From the NCBI GenBank assembly GCA_035570235.1, contig DATMML010000036.1, positions 52,351-116,350 on the forward strand: DNA of 64,000 nt. Direction: 5' to 3'. Below the pieces are notes generated by a model that was not told the DNA's origin, searched no databases, and saw nothing but the letters and a program-made list of their open reading frames with translations. The DNA is from Vicinamibacteria bacterium. Lineage in GTDB: Bacteria > Acidobacteriota > Vicinamibacteria > Fen-336. Of the stretch, positions 11,756 through 20,591 are shown in pieces; the stretch's first letter is position 1; the number at the start of each line of letters is the position of its first letter. The translations under genes were made by a program, and so were the position numbers.

Positions 11756-12301
11756 ATGGCAGGCGTGAGACCGTTGGAATGGCTCCTTCCCCAGGCCGCG
11801 CGCCGGGGCGAGTTGGATTGGGAGGCGGTCTACCGCGAGGAGTTGCCGCGAGTCTTCAACTTCTTCCGCTACCGGGTCGGCGACCGGCCCACCGCCGAAG
11901 ACCTCACATCGCTCACCTTCGAGAAGGCCTGGCGTGCCCGCGATCGCTACCGCCGGGACCGAGCCCGCACCGCGACCTGGCTGCTCGCGATCGCCCGCAA
12001 CGTCGCCCGGGATCACTTCCGCAAGAGCCGCCCGGAGGTCCCGATCGGCGAGGGGGACGCCGCCCACGACTCTCCGGAGGCGGCTGTCCTCCGCCGGGAC
12101 GACTTCGCGCGGCTCTCGGCCCTGCTGGACGAACTGCCCGAGCGAAACCGAAGCCTGCTGGCCTTGAAATACGGGGCGGGCGCCACCAACCGCGCCATCG
12201 CCAAGCTGACCGGCCTCAGCGAGTCCAACGTGGGGACCATCCTTCATCGGGTGGTGACTTCGCTGCGGTCACGATGGGAAGAGATTGGAGGAAAACCGTG
12301 A
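11756..12301 (+). CDS. ECF-type RNA polymerase sigma factor
   Basis: 181 residues from the ATG at 11756; the open frame extends upstream without family similarity. Region 2 is visible at about residues 20-90 (VFNFFRYRVGDRPTAEDLT, then TWLLAIARNVARDHFRK). Region 4 lies near the C-terminus (LALKYGAGATNRAIAKLTGL) with a helix-turn-helix. Its stop overlaps the GTG start of the next gene as GTGA, so sigma factor and putative membrane regulator are translationally coupled. That pairing is normal for ECF systems. The group and the signal cannot be told from the sequence. Confidence 0.9.
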   Translation: MAGVRPLEWLLPQAARRGELDWEAVYREELPRVFNFFRYRVGDRPTAEDLTSLTFEKAWRARDRYRRDRARTATWLLAIARNVARDHFRKSRPEVPIGEGDAAHDSPEAAVLRRDDFARLSALLDELPERNRSLLALKYGAGATNRAIAKLTGLSESNVGTILHRVVTSLRSRWEEIGGKP

Positions 12302-13284
12302 ACGACGACTTTCTCTCCGGCTTTCGTGAGGATCCCCCTCCGGAGTTCACCCACAAGCTCTGGGATCGTCTACAGACGATCGACGCGGAAAAAAAGGCCC
12401 GGCGGGCGTGGTGGCCGGGGGGGCCTCTCCTAGTCGGGGCCACCCTCCTGGCCCTGATCGTCTCGCTGGTGGGCCTTCCGCCCGTGCGCGCGGCCGCCCG
12501 CGGCTTCCTCGACCTCTTTCGGGTGAAGCGTTTCGCGGCTGTCCCCGTGGATCCCGAGCGGCTGGCCCGGTTGCGGGAGGGCAAGCTCGACCTCAAGACC
12601 CTGGTTGGCGAGCAGGTAGAGGTTCTCACCCCCGCCGCGGGGCCCGAGGTCGTGGAGACTCCCGAAGTAGCGGCGCAGCTCACCGGCCTCGTCCTCAAGC
12701 GGCCGGCCACCCTCCCCCGGGACGCCACCCTGGCCGAAGTCCGGCTGCAACATCCCGGGGCCTTTCGAATCACCCTCGACGCCGCCAAGCTGGAGGAGCT
12801 CGCCCGGGCGCTGGGGGTGACGGATGTCGCGATCCCGCCGGAGTGGGACCGAGCGACGGTCGAGGTGCAAGCGCCTTCCGTGGTGGCGATGGCCTACCGC
12901 AGGGGTACAGACGAGTTCGTGTTCCTCCAGGCCCGGAGCCCGGTGGTGAAGCTCCCGGAGGGGGTGGACCTGGTGCGGCTGGGGGAGATCGGCCTCGAGA
13001 TGGCCGGCATGTCCGCGGAGGAGGCGCGCATCTTTGCCCGCACAATCGATTGGCGGAGCACGGTCCTGGTACCCGTGCCCGCAGAGGGAGCCAACTTCCG
13101 CGAGGTGGAGGTGCCCGGTGGACGAGGCCTTCTCGTGACTTCCTACCGCCGGCCGAAGGACGGAACACGCCCCGGCGGCCGCTCGCAGTCGGTGGTCCTG
13201 TGGTCGGAGGGGGACCGGGTCTTTGCCGTCGAGGGGCCCGGCAACGGCATGGAGATCCTTGAGATGGCCCAGTCCGTCCACTAA
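12298..13284 (+). CDS. Membrane protein, putative anti-sigma factor of the adjacent ECF sigma
   Basis: 328 residues starting GTG within the sigma factor stop codon, with GGAGG seven bases upstream. Residues 1-38 are cytoplasmic and charged (PEFTHKLWDRLQTIDAEKKA), 42-60 form one transmembrane helix, and the remaining ~265 residues should be periplasmic. There is no zinc-binding HxxxCxxC motif, so it is not a classic ZAS anti-sigma factor. Position and topology are the only grounds for the anti-sigma role. The periplasmic part resembles no domain I can name with confidence. An ABC exporter follows 20 bp downstream and is probably in the same operon. Confidence 0.6.
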   Translation: MNDDFLSGFREDPPPEFTHKLWDRLQTIDAEKKARRAWWPGGPLLVGATLLALIVSLVGLPPVRAAARGFLDLFRVKRFAAVPVDPERLARLREGKLDLKTLVGEQVEVLTPAAGPEVVETPEVAAQLTGLVLKRPATLPRDATLAEVRLQHPGAFRITLDAAKLEELARALGVTDVAIPPEWDRATVEVQAPSVVAMAYRRGTDEFVFLQARSPVVKLPEGVDLVRLGEIGLEMAGMSAEEARIFARTIDWRSTVLVPVPAEGANFREVEVPGGRGLLVTSYRRPKDGTRPGGRSQSVVLWSEGDRVFAVEGPGNGMEILEMAQSVH

Positions 13285-13304
13285 AGGGCGCTCGGAACCC
13301 TGCC

Positions 13305-14237
13305 GTGAACGAACCCGCCCTCGAGACCCGCGGCCTTCGGAAGGAGTTCGGCCCCAAGGCCGCCGTCCGGGACCTCACCCTGAGCGTGCCCCGGGGGGAA
13401 GTCTTCGGCTTCCTGGGGCCGAACGGGGCGGGGAAAACCACGGCCGTGAAGCTTCTGCTGGGGCTGGTGCGTCCGACCGCGGGCTCTGGGCGGCTTCTGG
13501 GGCGCCCCCTGGGGGACACGACCGCGCGGGCTCGGATCGGCTTCCTGCCCGAGCATTTCCGCTTCCACGAGTGGTTGGAGGGGCGAGAACTGCTCCGCTT
13601 CCACGGGCGGCTCCTCGGCCTTCGTTCACGGGTCCTGGAGACACGGATCGACGACCTCCTCCGCCGGCTGGAGCTGGGGGATGCCGGACACCGGCGCCTG
13701 CGCGAATACAGCAAGGGAATGTGTCAGCGGATCGGTCTCGCTCAAGCCCTGCTCGGAGAACCCGAGCTTGTGTTCCTCGATGAGCCCACCTCCGGGCTCG
13801 ATCCTTTTGGCCGCCTCTTGGTGCGGGATCTCATTCGTGACCTGCGTTCCCGCGGAACGACCGTGTTCCTGAACTCTCATCTGCTGGGAGAGGTGGAGGT
13901 CACCTGCGACCGTGTGGCCTTCGTCAGCAACGGTCGCGTCGTGCGGGACATGGCCCTCTCGACGCCGGAGGAAGGCCTCGAGGTGGAGATTCGTGTCGAC
14001 CGCTCGCTTCCTGCCCTGCTCGAGGGCCTCGGCCGCTTCGGTCGTGACGTCCGTGAAGAGGGGGGCGTGGTGCGGCTCCGGGTGGAGAGCGAGGATCGCT
14101 TGCCCGAGATCTCGCGCTGGCTCGTGAGCCAGGGCGCCGGCCTCTACCGCCTAGCCGCGCAGCGGCGGTCCCTGGAGGCGGTTTTCCTCGAGGTGATCGG
14201 GGAGGACCAGGGAGGAAGGGACGCGGGAGATGGATAG
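13305..14237 (+). CDS. ABC transporter ATP-binding protein (CcmA/NatA-like exporter type)
   Basis: 310 residues from a GTG start. Walker A GPNGAGKTT at about 38-46, signature YSKGMCQRIGLA from 136, Walker B LVFLDEP at 156-162 and the switch histidine in NSHLL are all intact. The ~80-residue C-terminal extension after the nucleotide-binding domain is common in ABC-2 exporters. The next gene, a permease, overlaps its last 8 bp. Together they form a two-component ABC-2 exporter co-transcribed with the upstream ECF module. Substrate unknown. Confidence 0.93.
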   Translation: MNEPALETRGLRKEFGPKAAVRDLTLSVPRGEVFGFLGPNGAGKTTAVKLLLGLVRPTAGSGRLLGRPLGDTTARARIGFLPEHFRFHEWLEGRELLRFHGRLLGLRSRVLETRIDDLLRRLELGDAGHRRLREYSKGMCQRIGLAQALLGEPELVFLDEPTSGLDPFGRLLVRDLIRDLRSRGTTVFLNSHLLGEVEVTCDRVAFVSNGRVVRDMALSTPEEGLEVEIRVDRSLPALLEGLGRFGRDVREEGGVVRLRVESEDRLPEISRWLVSQGAGLYRLAAQRRSLEAVFLEVIGEDQGGRDAGDG

Positions 14238-15099
14238 CCCCCTTCCCTCCCCGAAGGGCCCGGGAGCGGTGCGTGCGGTCCTCATCGTGGCTCACCTTAC
14301 CTTCGCGGAGGCCCGGCGGCGCCGAATCCTGGCCGCCGCGCTTCTCCTGGGAACCGCCTTCCTCGCCCTCTTCGCGACCGGACTATTCTTCATCCTGCGA
14401 GATCTGCGGGCCCGGGTGCCGCCGGGGCAACAGCGCTTGATGATCAGCTTCGTGGTGATGGCTGGGCTCTACGCCGCCAACTTCCTCATCGTGGTCACGT
14501 CGATTCTCGTGGCCGTCGATACCGTAGCCGGGGAGATCGCCTCCGGCGTGGTCGAGACGCTGTGCAGCAAGCCCGTGGCCCGGAGCGCCATCGTCCTCGG
14601 GAAGTGGCTCGGCTGCTGGTTCCTCCTCGCCCTCTACGAGGGGCTACTGGTGGGAGGAGTGTTCTTGGTGAGCCGCCTCTTGGCCGGGTATACGCCGCCC
14701 CACGCCGCGCGGGGAGGCGGGCTCATGCTTCTGGAAGGCACGGTACTCCTGACCCTGGCCGTCGCGGGGGGTACCCGGCTGGCCAGCCTGACGAACGGGG
14801 TGACGGTCCTGGGCCTCTACGGCCTCGCCTTCATCGGAGGCTGGATGGAGCAGATCGGTACCCTTCTCGGCAACCCGACCGCGCGCTACCTGGGGATCGC
14901 CGCCAGCCTCGTCGTCCCCAGCGAGTCGCTCTGGCAGCTGGCTGCCCACTACATGCAGCCCCCGCTGGCCCGGGATCTCAACCTCACGCCCTTTTCGCCA
15001 GCTTCCGTGCCCAGCCCCGCCATGGTGGCCTGGGCGGGCAGCTACGTGCTCGTCGTCCTCCTGACCGGTCTGCGCCTCTTCCAAACCCGGGACCTTTGA
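14230..15099 (+). CDS. ABC-2 type transporter permease
   Basis: 289 residues with about six hydrophobic segments (for example LAAALLLGTAFLALFATGLF near the N-terminus and VAWAGSYVLVVLLTGLRLF at the end). The segment EIASGVVETLCSKPVARSAI is the coupling region typical of ABC-2/NatB-like permeases. It overlaps the ATPase gene by 8 bp, indicating one complex. It converges with chrA, whose stop is 52 bp away on the opposite strand. Substrate cannot be inferred. Confidence 0.88.
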   Translation: MDSPLPSPKGPGAVRAVLIVAHLTFAEARRRRILAAALLLGTAFLALFATGLFFILRDLRARVPPGQQRLMISFVVMAGLYAANFLIVVTSILVAVDTVAGEIASGVVETLCSKPVARSAIVLGKWLGCWFLLALYEGLLVGGVFLVSRLLAGYTPPHAARGGGLMLLEGTVLLTLAVAGGTRLASLTNGVTVLGLYGLAFIGGWMEQIGTLLGNPTARYLGIAASLVVPSESLWQLAAHYMQPPLARDLNLTPFSPASVPSPAMVAWAGSYVLVVLLTGLRLFQTRDL

Positions 15100-15150
15100 G
15101 CCCGTCCATCACCCGGGCCGAGAGCCCGTCACCAACGGATCCTTTGCTCC

Positions 15151-16350
15151 CTAACGAAGGAGCCAATCGGGGCGAAGGACCGGATACATGGCCAGCCCGA
15201 TGACCCCCCCCAGCGCCACGAGGAGCGAGTCCGGACACTTCTTGAACAAGGCGAGAGCGGCGAGACTCAGCACGGCGACGGCGGCGGTCAGGAGGTCCCC
15301 CACCGCCGCCTGCCCCACGAAGTAAGTTGTGCCCACGAGCACTCCGACTACGGTCACGGTGACGCCACGTATGAAGCCCCGGAGCCTCCGGTTGCGACCG
15401 TGCCGGAGGAGCAGGGGTGTCGCGAGGACGGTGAAAAGGACAGCGGGGGAGAATATCCCCATCGTGGCGGCGAGGGCTCCGGGGAACCCCGCCACGACGA
15501 ACCCCACGAAGGTGGCCGTGATGACCACTGGGCCGGGGGAGATCATTCCGATCGCGACCGCGTCAAGAAACTCTCGCCTCCCAAGCCAGTGAAACTGATC
15601 CACGACGTACGTCTTAAGGAAGGGGACAATCACAAGCCCGCTGCCGAAGACGAGGCATCCCGTTTTGAAGAAGAAGAAGAAGAGCTTCCATGCCGTGCCC
15701 TTCGTCAAGGCGATCGGGACGGCCACCGCCAGCGCCGAGCGCCCCGCCCTTGGCGGTGCGGGGAGCGCGGGCCCCGGGTCATGCGGGGACCCGGCCTCCC
15801 GGGGGTCCGCGAAGAGAAACATGCCCAGCAGTCCCGCGATGATGAAAATTGCGGTCAGCTCCCTCTGAGCTACCACCGTCACGCCACAGGCGATGACGGC
15901 AAAGGCCCAAGCCGTGACATCCCGGCGCAGGGTCTTCGTCCCCAGGCTCCAGCACGCCTTGAGGATCAGGGCCAACACGACGGGACCGACCCCGTAGAAG
16001 AGCGCGCGGAGCTGCCAGTCTTGCGCGAAGTGGGTGTAGGCGGCGGCGGCGGCGACCACAATCACAAAGGGTGCGAGGCCGAAGGCTACCGCTACCAGGA
16101 GCCCACCCGGGATCCCGAATCGGATGTAACCGCAGTAGACGCCAAGCTGGTAGGCCAGGGGGCCTGGGCAGGCGGCGGCGATGGCCAAGCCCGCATCGTA
16201 CTCCGCCTCCGTGATCCAGCCCTGCCTCTCGACGAGATCCCGGCGGATGTAGTTGGCGAGGGCGACGGGGCCCCCGAAACCGACCGCTCCCAGGCGCAGG
16301 AAATAAATGACGAGAGAGGTCTGGGTTGGGAGGAGAGGGTCGTCTCTCAC
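15151..16350 (-). CDS. chrA: Chromate transporter, ChrA (CHR) family, two-domain form
   Basis: 399 residues from a GTG at 16350 that overlaps the M20 peptidase stop as GTGA; the longer frame runs into the peptidase gene. The protein has two homologous CHR halves. The first begins FLRLGAVGFGGPVALANYI and contains ACPGPLAYQLGVYCG; the second begins FFKTGCLVFGSGLVIVPFL and contains GMISPGPVVITATFVG. These PGP-type motifs mark the CHR antiporter superfamily, which exports chromate from the cytoplasm. The link to ChrB and ChrB-like proteins upstream supports the chromate role. Last gene of the 18.85-15.15 kb transcription unit. Confidence 0.95.
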   Translation of the reverse strand: MRDDPLLPTQTSLVIYFLRLGAVGFGGPVALANYIRRDLVERQGWITEAEYDAGLAIAAACPGPLAYQLGVYCGYIRFGIPGGLLVAVAFGLAPFVIVVAAAAAYTHFAQDWQLRALFYGVGPVVLALILKACWSLGTKTLRRDVTAWAFAVIACGVTVVAQRELTAIFIIAGLLGMFLFADPREAGSPHDPGPALPAPPRAGRSALAVAVPIALTKGTAWKLFFFFFKTGCLVFGSGLVIVPFLKTYVVDQFHWLGRREFLDAVAIGMISPGPVVITATFVGFVVAGFPGALAATMGIFSPAVLFTVLATPLLLRHGRNRRLRGFIRGVTVTVVGVLVGTTYFVGQAAVGDLLTAAVAVLSLAALALFKKCPDSLLVALGGVIGLAMYPVLRPDWLLR

Positions 16351-17753
16351 GCCCTCCCCTTCGAGAGCTCGTCGTAGAGGTGAGCGGCCGCGCGCATGCA
16401 CTTCCTCCAGTCTCCCAGATGGAGGCTCTCGTTCTCCGAGTGGGCGTTACAAGTCGGGTCTTCGACACCGGTCAACAGGCACGGCGCCCCGCGCAGAAAA
16501 TCGGAGAAGGGCTGGACAAACCCGATCGAGCCCCCCGCCCCCATCAGCGCTGGCTCGCGACCGAAGCCGGCCTTGAGAGCTCGCCGCGCGGCCTCGAATG
16601 CAGGCCCCTCGGGGTCCGTCCTCCACCAGGGGCCGCTCCTCACGACCCGGGCCTCGACCCGGGCGCCGAAGGGAGGCCTGCCTGTAAGCTTTCGGATGAG
16701 CTGCTCCGCGGCCTCTCGCGAGTCCATGTTGGGAACCGTGCGCATGGAGAGACGGGCGCGGGCCGAGTCGAGGATCTGGTTGGAGGAGCCCACGATTGAC
16801 TGAGCCTCGAAGGCGATCACCGTGAGCGAGGGGCGCGTCCAAAGCCTTTCGTAGACCGAGTAGCTCTTCTCTCCCGCGAGCCTCACGCCCTTCAGCAAGC
16901 CGGCGTCGCGTCTGAACCGGCGCTCGTCGAAGGGAAGCCGCCGCAAGCGTGCCTGCTCACGGGGGGTGGGGCGGGCCACGCGTCTATAGAGCCCGGGGAC
17001 GTTAAGGGAACCGTCCTTCCCCGCGAGATCCGCGATCAGACGGCAGAGAACCTGCACCGGATCTGGGATGGGCCCGCCCTTCTGGCCGCTGTGGACTGGC
17101 TTCTCCAGGGAGCGGACCTCCACGTCCACCTGACACATCCCGCGGAGCCGGTACGTCAGGGCTGGCACCCCGGTGTCGAAGTTCGATGTGTCCGAAAGCA
17201 CAACCGTGTCCGCCGACATCATTTCCTTGTAGATCTTGAGGAACGTACCCAGGTTCCCCGATCCGATCTCCTCCTCACCCTCGATGAGGAACCTGACGTT
17301 GCAGGGAAGGGAGCCGCCGGAGCGGAGATAGGCGGCTACGGCTGCGATATGGACCAATATGCCGCCCTTGTCGTCGGCGGTGCCCCGCCCGAACAGCCGG
17401 CCGTTTCGCTCGACCGGTTCAAAGGGAGGCGACCGCCACTCCGCCGTGCGGCCGGGGGGCACCACGTCGTGATGTCCGTAGAGCAGCAGGGTCGGTGCGC
17501 CCGGCCGCTCCTGCCAGTCGCCGTACACGTACGGATGGACGCCCGGCACTTCGAGAATCCGGACGTTTTGGATTCCGACCCTCCGGAGGAGGTCCGCGAA
17601 CGCATCGGCCGAGCGCCGCACTTCCGCCTTCGGGAAGCCGTCCGCGGAAACGCTCGGGATCCGGGCGAGATCGACGAGGATGCCCTTGAACTCGTCGAAC
17701 TGAGCGTCGATCCGACGAAGGGCCTCCCGGAGGTTGGCGGGGGAGGGCTTCAT
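16347..17753 (-). CDS. M20 family metallopeptidase (dipeptidase/carnosinase-like)
   Basis: 468 residues with the M20 metal site: His94 and Asp96 in GHHDVVPPG, the bridging Asp in GRGTADDKGG (126-127), the catalytic pair in IEGEEEIGSG, and a late ligand region NAHSENESLHLGDW. A dimerisation domain lies between. Family members cleave dipeptides or N-acyl amino acids in the cytosol. The gene sits between an ornithine-cyclodeaminase homologue and chrA; the stop overlaps the chrA start, so it belongs to that operon. Why a peptidase is coupled to chromate export is not evident; a link to cysteinyl or glutamyl thiol turnover is speculation. Confidence 0.92.
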   Translation of the reverse strand: MKPSPANLREALRRIDAQFDEFKGILVDLARIPSVSADGFPKAEVRRSADAFADLLRRVGIQNVRILEVPGVHPYVYGDWQERPGAPTLLLYGHHDVVPPGRTAEWRSPPFEPVERNGRLFGRGTADDKGGILVHIAAVAAYLRSGGSLPCNVRFLIEGEEEIGSGNLGTFLKIYKEMMSADTVVLSDTSNFDTGVPALTYRLRGMCQVDVEVRSLEKPVHSGQKGGPIPDPVQVLCRLIADLAGKDGSLNVPGLYRRVARPTPREQARLRRLPFDERRFRRDAGLLKGVRLAGEKSYSVYERLWTRPSLTVIAFEAQSIVGSSNQILDSARARLSMRTVPNMDSREAAEQLIRKLTGRPPFGARVEARVVRSGPWWRTDPEGPAFEAARRALKAGFGREPALMGAGGSIGFVQPFSDFLRGAPCLLTGVEDPTCNAHSENESLHLGDWRKCMRAAAHLYDELSKGRA

Positions 17754-17854
17754 CTGGTCGGGGTCCCCCGAAGACGAGCCCCAGCCCGATCCGACCCGGT
17801 TGGAGGGTCAGCCGGCGCGAAGATCCCGAAGGTGTCAAGGTAGGGCTCCACTCC

Positions 17855-18847
17855 TCAGTCCCCCAGGGCCACCGCCAGTCCAACCCCGGCGCTTAGGGCC
17901 CGCTCATAAACCGCGACCGCCGCCGCCACATCCTCGAGCGCGGTGCCCGTGGAGTCGAAGACCGTGATCTCGTCTCTGGAGCCCCGTCCCCGCTTTCGTC
18001 CGACGATGACATCGGCCAGCTCGGCGTGCACGTCTTCCCGGCGCATCGCGCCCGCGTCCAGCGCGTGATGGAGATCGCCGCTCGAAGCGCATTGGTCAAG
18101 CACATCGACAACCACCGTCGCCGACGACATGAGCTGCGGGTCCAGCTCTTGCTTGCTCGGGTTGTCCGCGCCCACCGCGGCCACGAACGTTCCCGGGGCC
18201 ACGTGGTCCTTCATGAGGAAGGCCTGCCGGGAGGGCGTGCACGTTACGCAGACCTCGGTCCCGCGAACCGCGTCCTCGAGGCTGGGCGCGCTTCGGACGT
18301 CGAGGCACAGCTCCTTGCCCATCTCCTCCGCAAAACGCAGGGCGCGAGCCCGGTCGGCGTCGTGGACGCGCACGCTTTCGAGGGGCAGCACGCTCTTCAG
18401 TGCCCGAAGCTGGACCCGGCCCTGGACTCCGCAGCCGCAGATCGTGGCCACGTGCGCGTCCCGCCGCGCCAGGTATTTGGCCGCCACGGCGGTGGCCGCG
18501 CCCGTTCGGAGGAGCGTGATCTCGATCGAGTCCAAAAGAGCGAGCAGGCGGCCGTTTTCTCCGTCGCAGAGGGCGACGACCCCTTGGATCGTGGGCAGGC
18601 CGGAGCGCTCGGGGTTGCCGGGAAAGTTCGAGTTCAATTTCGCGGCAAAGTAGGGGCGTTCACGGACGAGACCCGCCGTCTTGACGTGGAAGCCGCCCTC
18701 GCCCGCGTGCACGGTCATCATCCCCGCGGGCCAGGTGCGGCCCTCGGCCTGGTCTCGGAAAGCCGCCTCGACGGCGGCCATGCACTCGTCGAGGCCGAGG
18801 AGAGCCCTCACCACGCGGCCGGTCAGCACGAGTGTGCCCAGGATCAT
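17855..18847 (-). CDS. Ornithine cyclodeaminase / mu-crystallin family protein
   Basis: 330 residues. The Rossmann nucleotide-binding loop is GCGVQG at 138-143, preceded by the family signature LLRTGAATAVAAKYLA and followed near the C-terminus by FDSTGTALEDVAAA. Family members are NAD(P)-dependent ornithine cyclodeaminases, alanine or ketimine reductases, or lysine cyclodeaminases; residues that would separate these are not decisive here. It is the first gene of the unit ending in chrA. Its ATG lies only 6 nt from a -10 hexamer, so the mRNA is probably leaderless. Confidence 0.9.
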   Translation of the reverse strand: MILGTLVLTGRVVRALLGLDECMAAVEAAFRDQAEGRTWPAGMMTVHAGEGGFHVKTAGLVRERPYFAAKLNSNFPGNPERSGLPTIQGVVALCDGENGRLLALLDSIEITLLRTGAATAVAAKYLARRDAHVATICGCGVQGRVQLRALKSVLPLESVRVHDADRARALRFAEEMGKELCLDVRSAPSLEDAVRGTEVCVTCTPSRQAFLMKDHVAPGTFVAAVGADNPSKQELDPQLMSSATVVVDVLDQCASSGDLHHALDAGAMRREDVHAELADVIVGRKRGRGSRDEITVFDSTGTALEDVAAAVAVYERALSAGVGLAVALGD

Positions 18848-18853
18848 TCACGA

Positions 18854-18883
18854 ATACTAGCAAGTGATATATGGATAAGTCAA
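18854..18883 (-). promoter_or_regulatory. Leaderless promoter with putative operator, ornithine-cyclodeaminase/M20/chrA unit
   Basis: Read on the minus strand: TTGACT (18883-18878), an 18-bp spacer TATCCATATATCACTTGC, TAGTAT (18859-18854), then six bases and the ATG. Transcription would start at or next to the start codon. The spacer matches 13 of 18 positions of the spacer in the ChrB-unit promoter at 22.07 kb, with the same geometry. This suggests a shared regulator binding between -35 and -10; ChrB is the obvious candidate. Promoter strong, regulator inferred. Confidence 0.7.
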
Positions 18884-19003
18884 CTGATATGTATAAGATG
18901 CTAACGGCTTCCTCCGTGTTGGGTCGGGTCGAGCCTCGAGTAGCGACTCCTGGCCGGGGAGGGGGCCAGCGGGGCACCGATGGACACCGTACCCCCCCAG
19001 GTT

Positions 19004-19669
19004 CTATTGCCCCTCGACTATCAAGTCGTCGAACTCGATCACGGAGTCGGCCTTGGTCCAAAGCCCGACCTTCCCCCCGTCCTTGAAGGTGCCGTCGCGC
19101 GCGTCCAGAACCCTCTTGCCATCGAACCAGACCGTGAAGTGATCCCCCAAGGCCTCCGCCTTGAGGGTGTGCCAGGTGTTGGTGGAGACCTTGACGTCGT
19201 GGTTCAGGAAGGCGCGCCGCCGCCCGTCCACGGTGTGATAGATCGTGCAGTTGTTCTCGTTGGCGTTGCAACGGGTGACGTAGTAGTTGTTGGCGTCCTT
19301 GTATCGCCAGACGAGGCCGAAGCCTTGGTCGACCTTGCCGGACAGCGGCCGGGCTCTGACGGTCAGTGTGACGTCCTTGTAAATGCCCTCCTTCAGCACG
19401 GCCACCGGGAACCGGTAGTCGGTCGGGTCGGCGCTCTCCTGGACGAGCACGTGGTTCTTCTCCGCCCCCTTCTCAACCCGAACGAGCCACCTTCCCTCCG
19501 CGCCCCCGCCCGTCCGCGCGAACTCGAAGCCCGGTGGCTCTGCGCCCACGGCATTCGCCTCGAAGTCCATCGTGACCCGGTCCAGTTTGGCCGCCAGCAC
19601 CGGAGGGGCGAGCGGGGAGGGCGATGCCGAAAAGAGCAGCGCGACGAGGCGGGGGAGAGAGCCTTTCAT
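19004..19669 (-). CDS. Exported LamG/DUF1080-like beta-sandwich protein
   Basis: 221 residues with a signal peptide (RLVALLFSASPSPLAPPVLA). The rest resembles the 3-keto-disaccharide hydrolase/concanavalin-like fold: FGLVWRYKDANNYYVTRCN, NTWHTLKAEALGDHFTVWFD and VGLWTKADSVIEFDDLIVEG are typical strands of such domains. Function is unproven; many relatives bind sugars or have no known activity. It is the last gene of the unit starting at 22.06 kb, 25 bp after the DUF1259 gene. No chromate-binding feature is visible. Confidence 0.75.
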   Translation of the reverse strand: MKGSLPRLVALLFSASPSPLAPPVLAAKLDRVTMDFEANAVGAEPPGFEFARTGGGAEGRWLVRVEKGAEKNHVLVQESADPTDYRFPVAVLKEGIYKDVTLTVRARPLSGKVDQGFGLVWRYKDANNYYVTRCNANENNCTIYHTVDGRRRAFLNHDVKVSTNTWHTLKAEALGDHFTVWFDGKRVLDARDGTFKDGGKVGLWTKADSVIEFDDLIVEGQ

Positions 19670-19694
19670 GTTGCCTCCTTCGGCGGTGCGGCCG

Positions 19695-20591
19695 TTACGG
19701 AACCGCCACTCTGCCCAGAGCAGCCTTCAGACCGGCGGCGATCCGGGCGGGATCGTCGCACCCCCAGAAGTGCATGAAGAAGAGACGGGGGGACTCGCGC
19801 AGCATGTGGGAGTGCAGGGCCGTGACTTGGAGGCCGTGGGCTTCGAGCTCTCGGATCACGGGGTTGACCTCGTCCGCGATGAGGACGAAGTCTCCGGTCG
19901 TCGCCACTCGATCGTCGACCACCTGGAAGTTCAGCGCGATCGCCATGCCCAAGCTCGCGGGCACCTCGACGCCGGCCTCCTCGATCTTGGCCGCCCTCGG
20001 AACGCCGACCTGGAGAACGCGCCCCGCCATGGAGCCCTTGCGACCCAGAACCTCCTGGATCTTATCCAGCGCCGCTCTCTCCGCCAACGAGGGTCCGGCC
20101 GGCGCTCCGCCGGGAGCGGAGAGGGGCGTTTTCGTCGCTTCCAGCGCACTCCTCAGCGCCCGGGCCAAGGTTCCCGGCTGTCCGTGGCCACCGAAGTGGA
20201 CGTACACGATCTCCGGTGTCTCACCGGTCAGGTGGTTGTGCACCGCGAGCACGTCGAGGGCCCCTGCCTGCAGGGCCCGGATCACCGGGTTCACCTCGGA
20301 GGCGAGCAGAACGAGATCGCCCATGGCCATGGCCTGGCCATCGGCCATCGTCTTGAAGCCGGCCCACGAGCCAAGGGCGAGCGTCGCCTCGACGCGTACC
20401 GGCCCCACGGTCACCTCCAGATCGCGGCGCGGCCAAGCGTACTTTTGGACATCACCGGGAAGCCCTTTGCCCGCCTGCCCGAGCGCCTTGTCTACGACGT
20501 CCCAGGTCCCTTCCGAGCCTGCAATCCGGGCGATCGAGAGCAGCGCGAAGACGGTGCCCGGCAAGACGAGGGAGTCGAAGCGGAGCCTCAT
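19695..20591 (-). CDS. DUF1259 (LppY/LpqO family) protein, two tandem repeats
   Basis: 298 residues with a short hydrophobic N-terminus that may be a signal peptide. The protein is an internal duplication. Repeat 1 has AMAMGDLVLLASEVNPVIRA, ALDVLAVHNHLTGETPEIVY and MHFWG-like VHFGGHG. Repeat 2 has ATTGDFVLIADEVNPVIREL, LQVTALHSHMLRESPRLFFM and MHFWGCDD. The paired HNHL/HSHM histidines could bind metal. DUF1259 genes frequently accompany chromate-resistance genes, but the biochemical role is unknown. Its ATG overlaps the ChrB stop (ATGA), so it is coupled to chrB. Confidence 0.88.
   Translation of the reverse strand: MRLRFDSLVLPGTVFALLSIARIAGSEGTWDVVDKALGQAGKGLPGDVQKYAWPRRDLEVTVGPVRVEATLALGSWAGFKTMADGQAMAMGDLVLLASEVNPVIRALQAGALDVLAVHNHLTGETPEIVYVHFGGHGQPGTLARALRSALEATKTPLSAPGGAPAGPSLAERAALDKIQEVLGRKGSMAGRVLQVGVPRAAKIEEAGVEVPASLGMAIALNFQVVDDRVATTGDFVLIADEVNPVIRELEAHGLQVTALHSHMLRESPRLFFMHFWGCDDPARIAAGLKAALGRVAVP

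Noticed and set aside
15140..15175. Hairpin between the convergent permease and chrA genes as a terminator
   Set aside because: The stem is only five base pairs (GCTCC/GGAGC), overlaps the chrA stop region and lacks a T-run.
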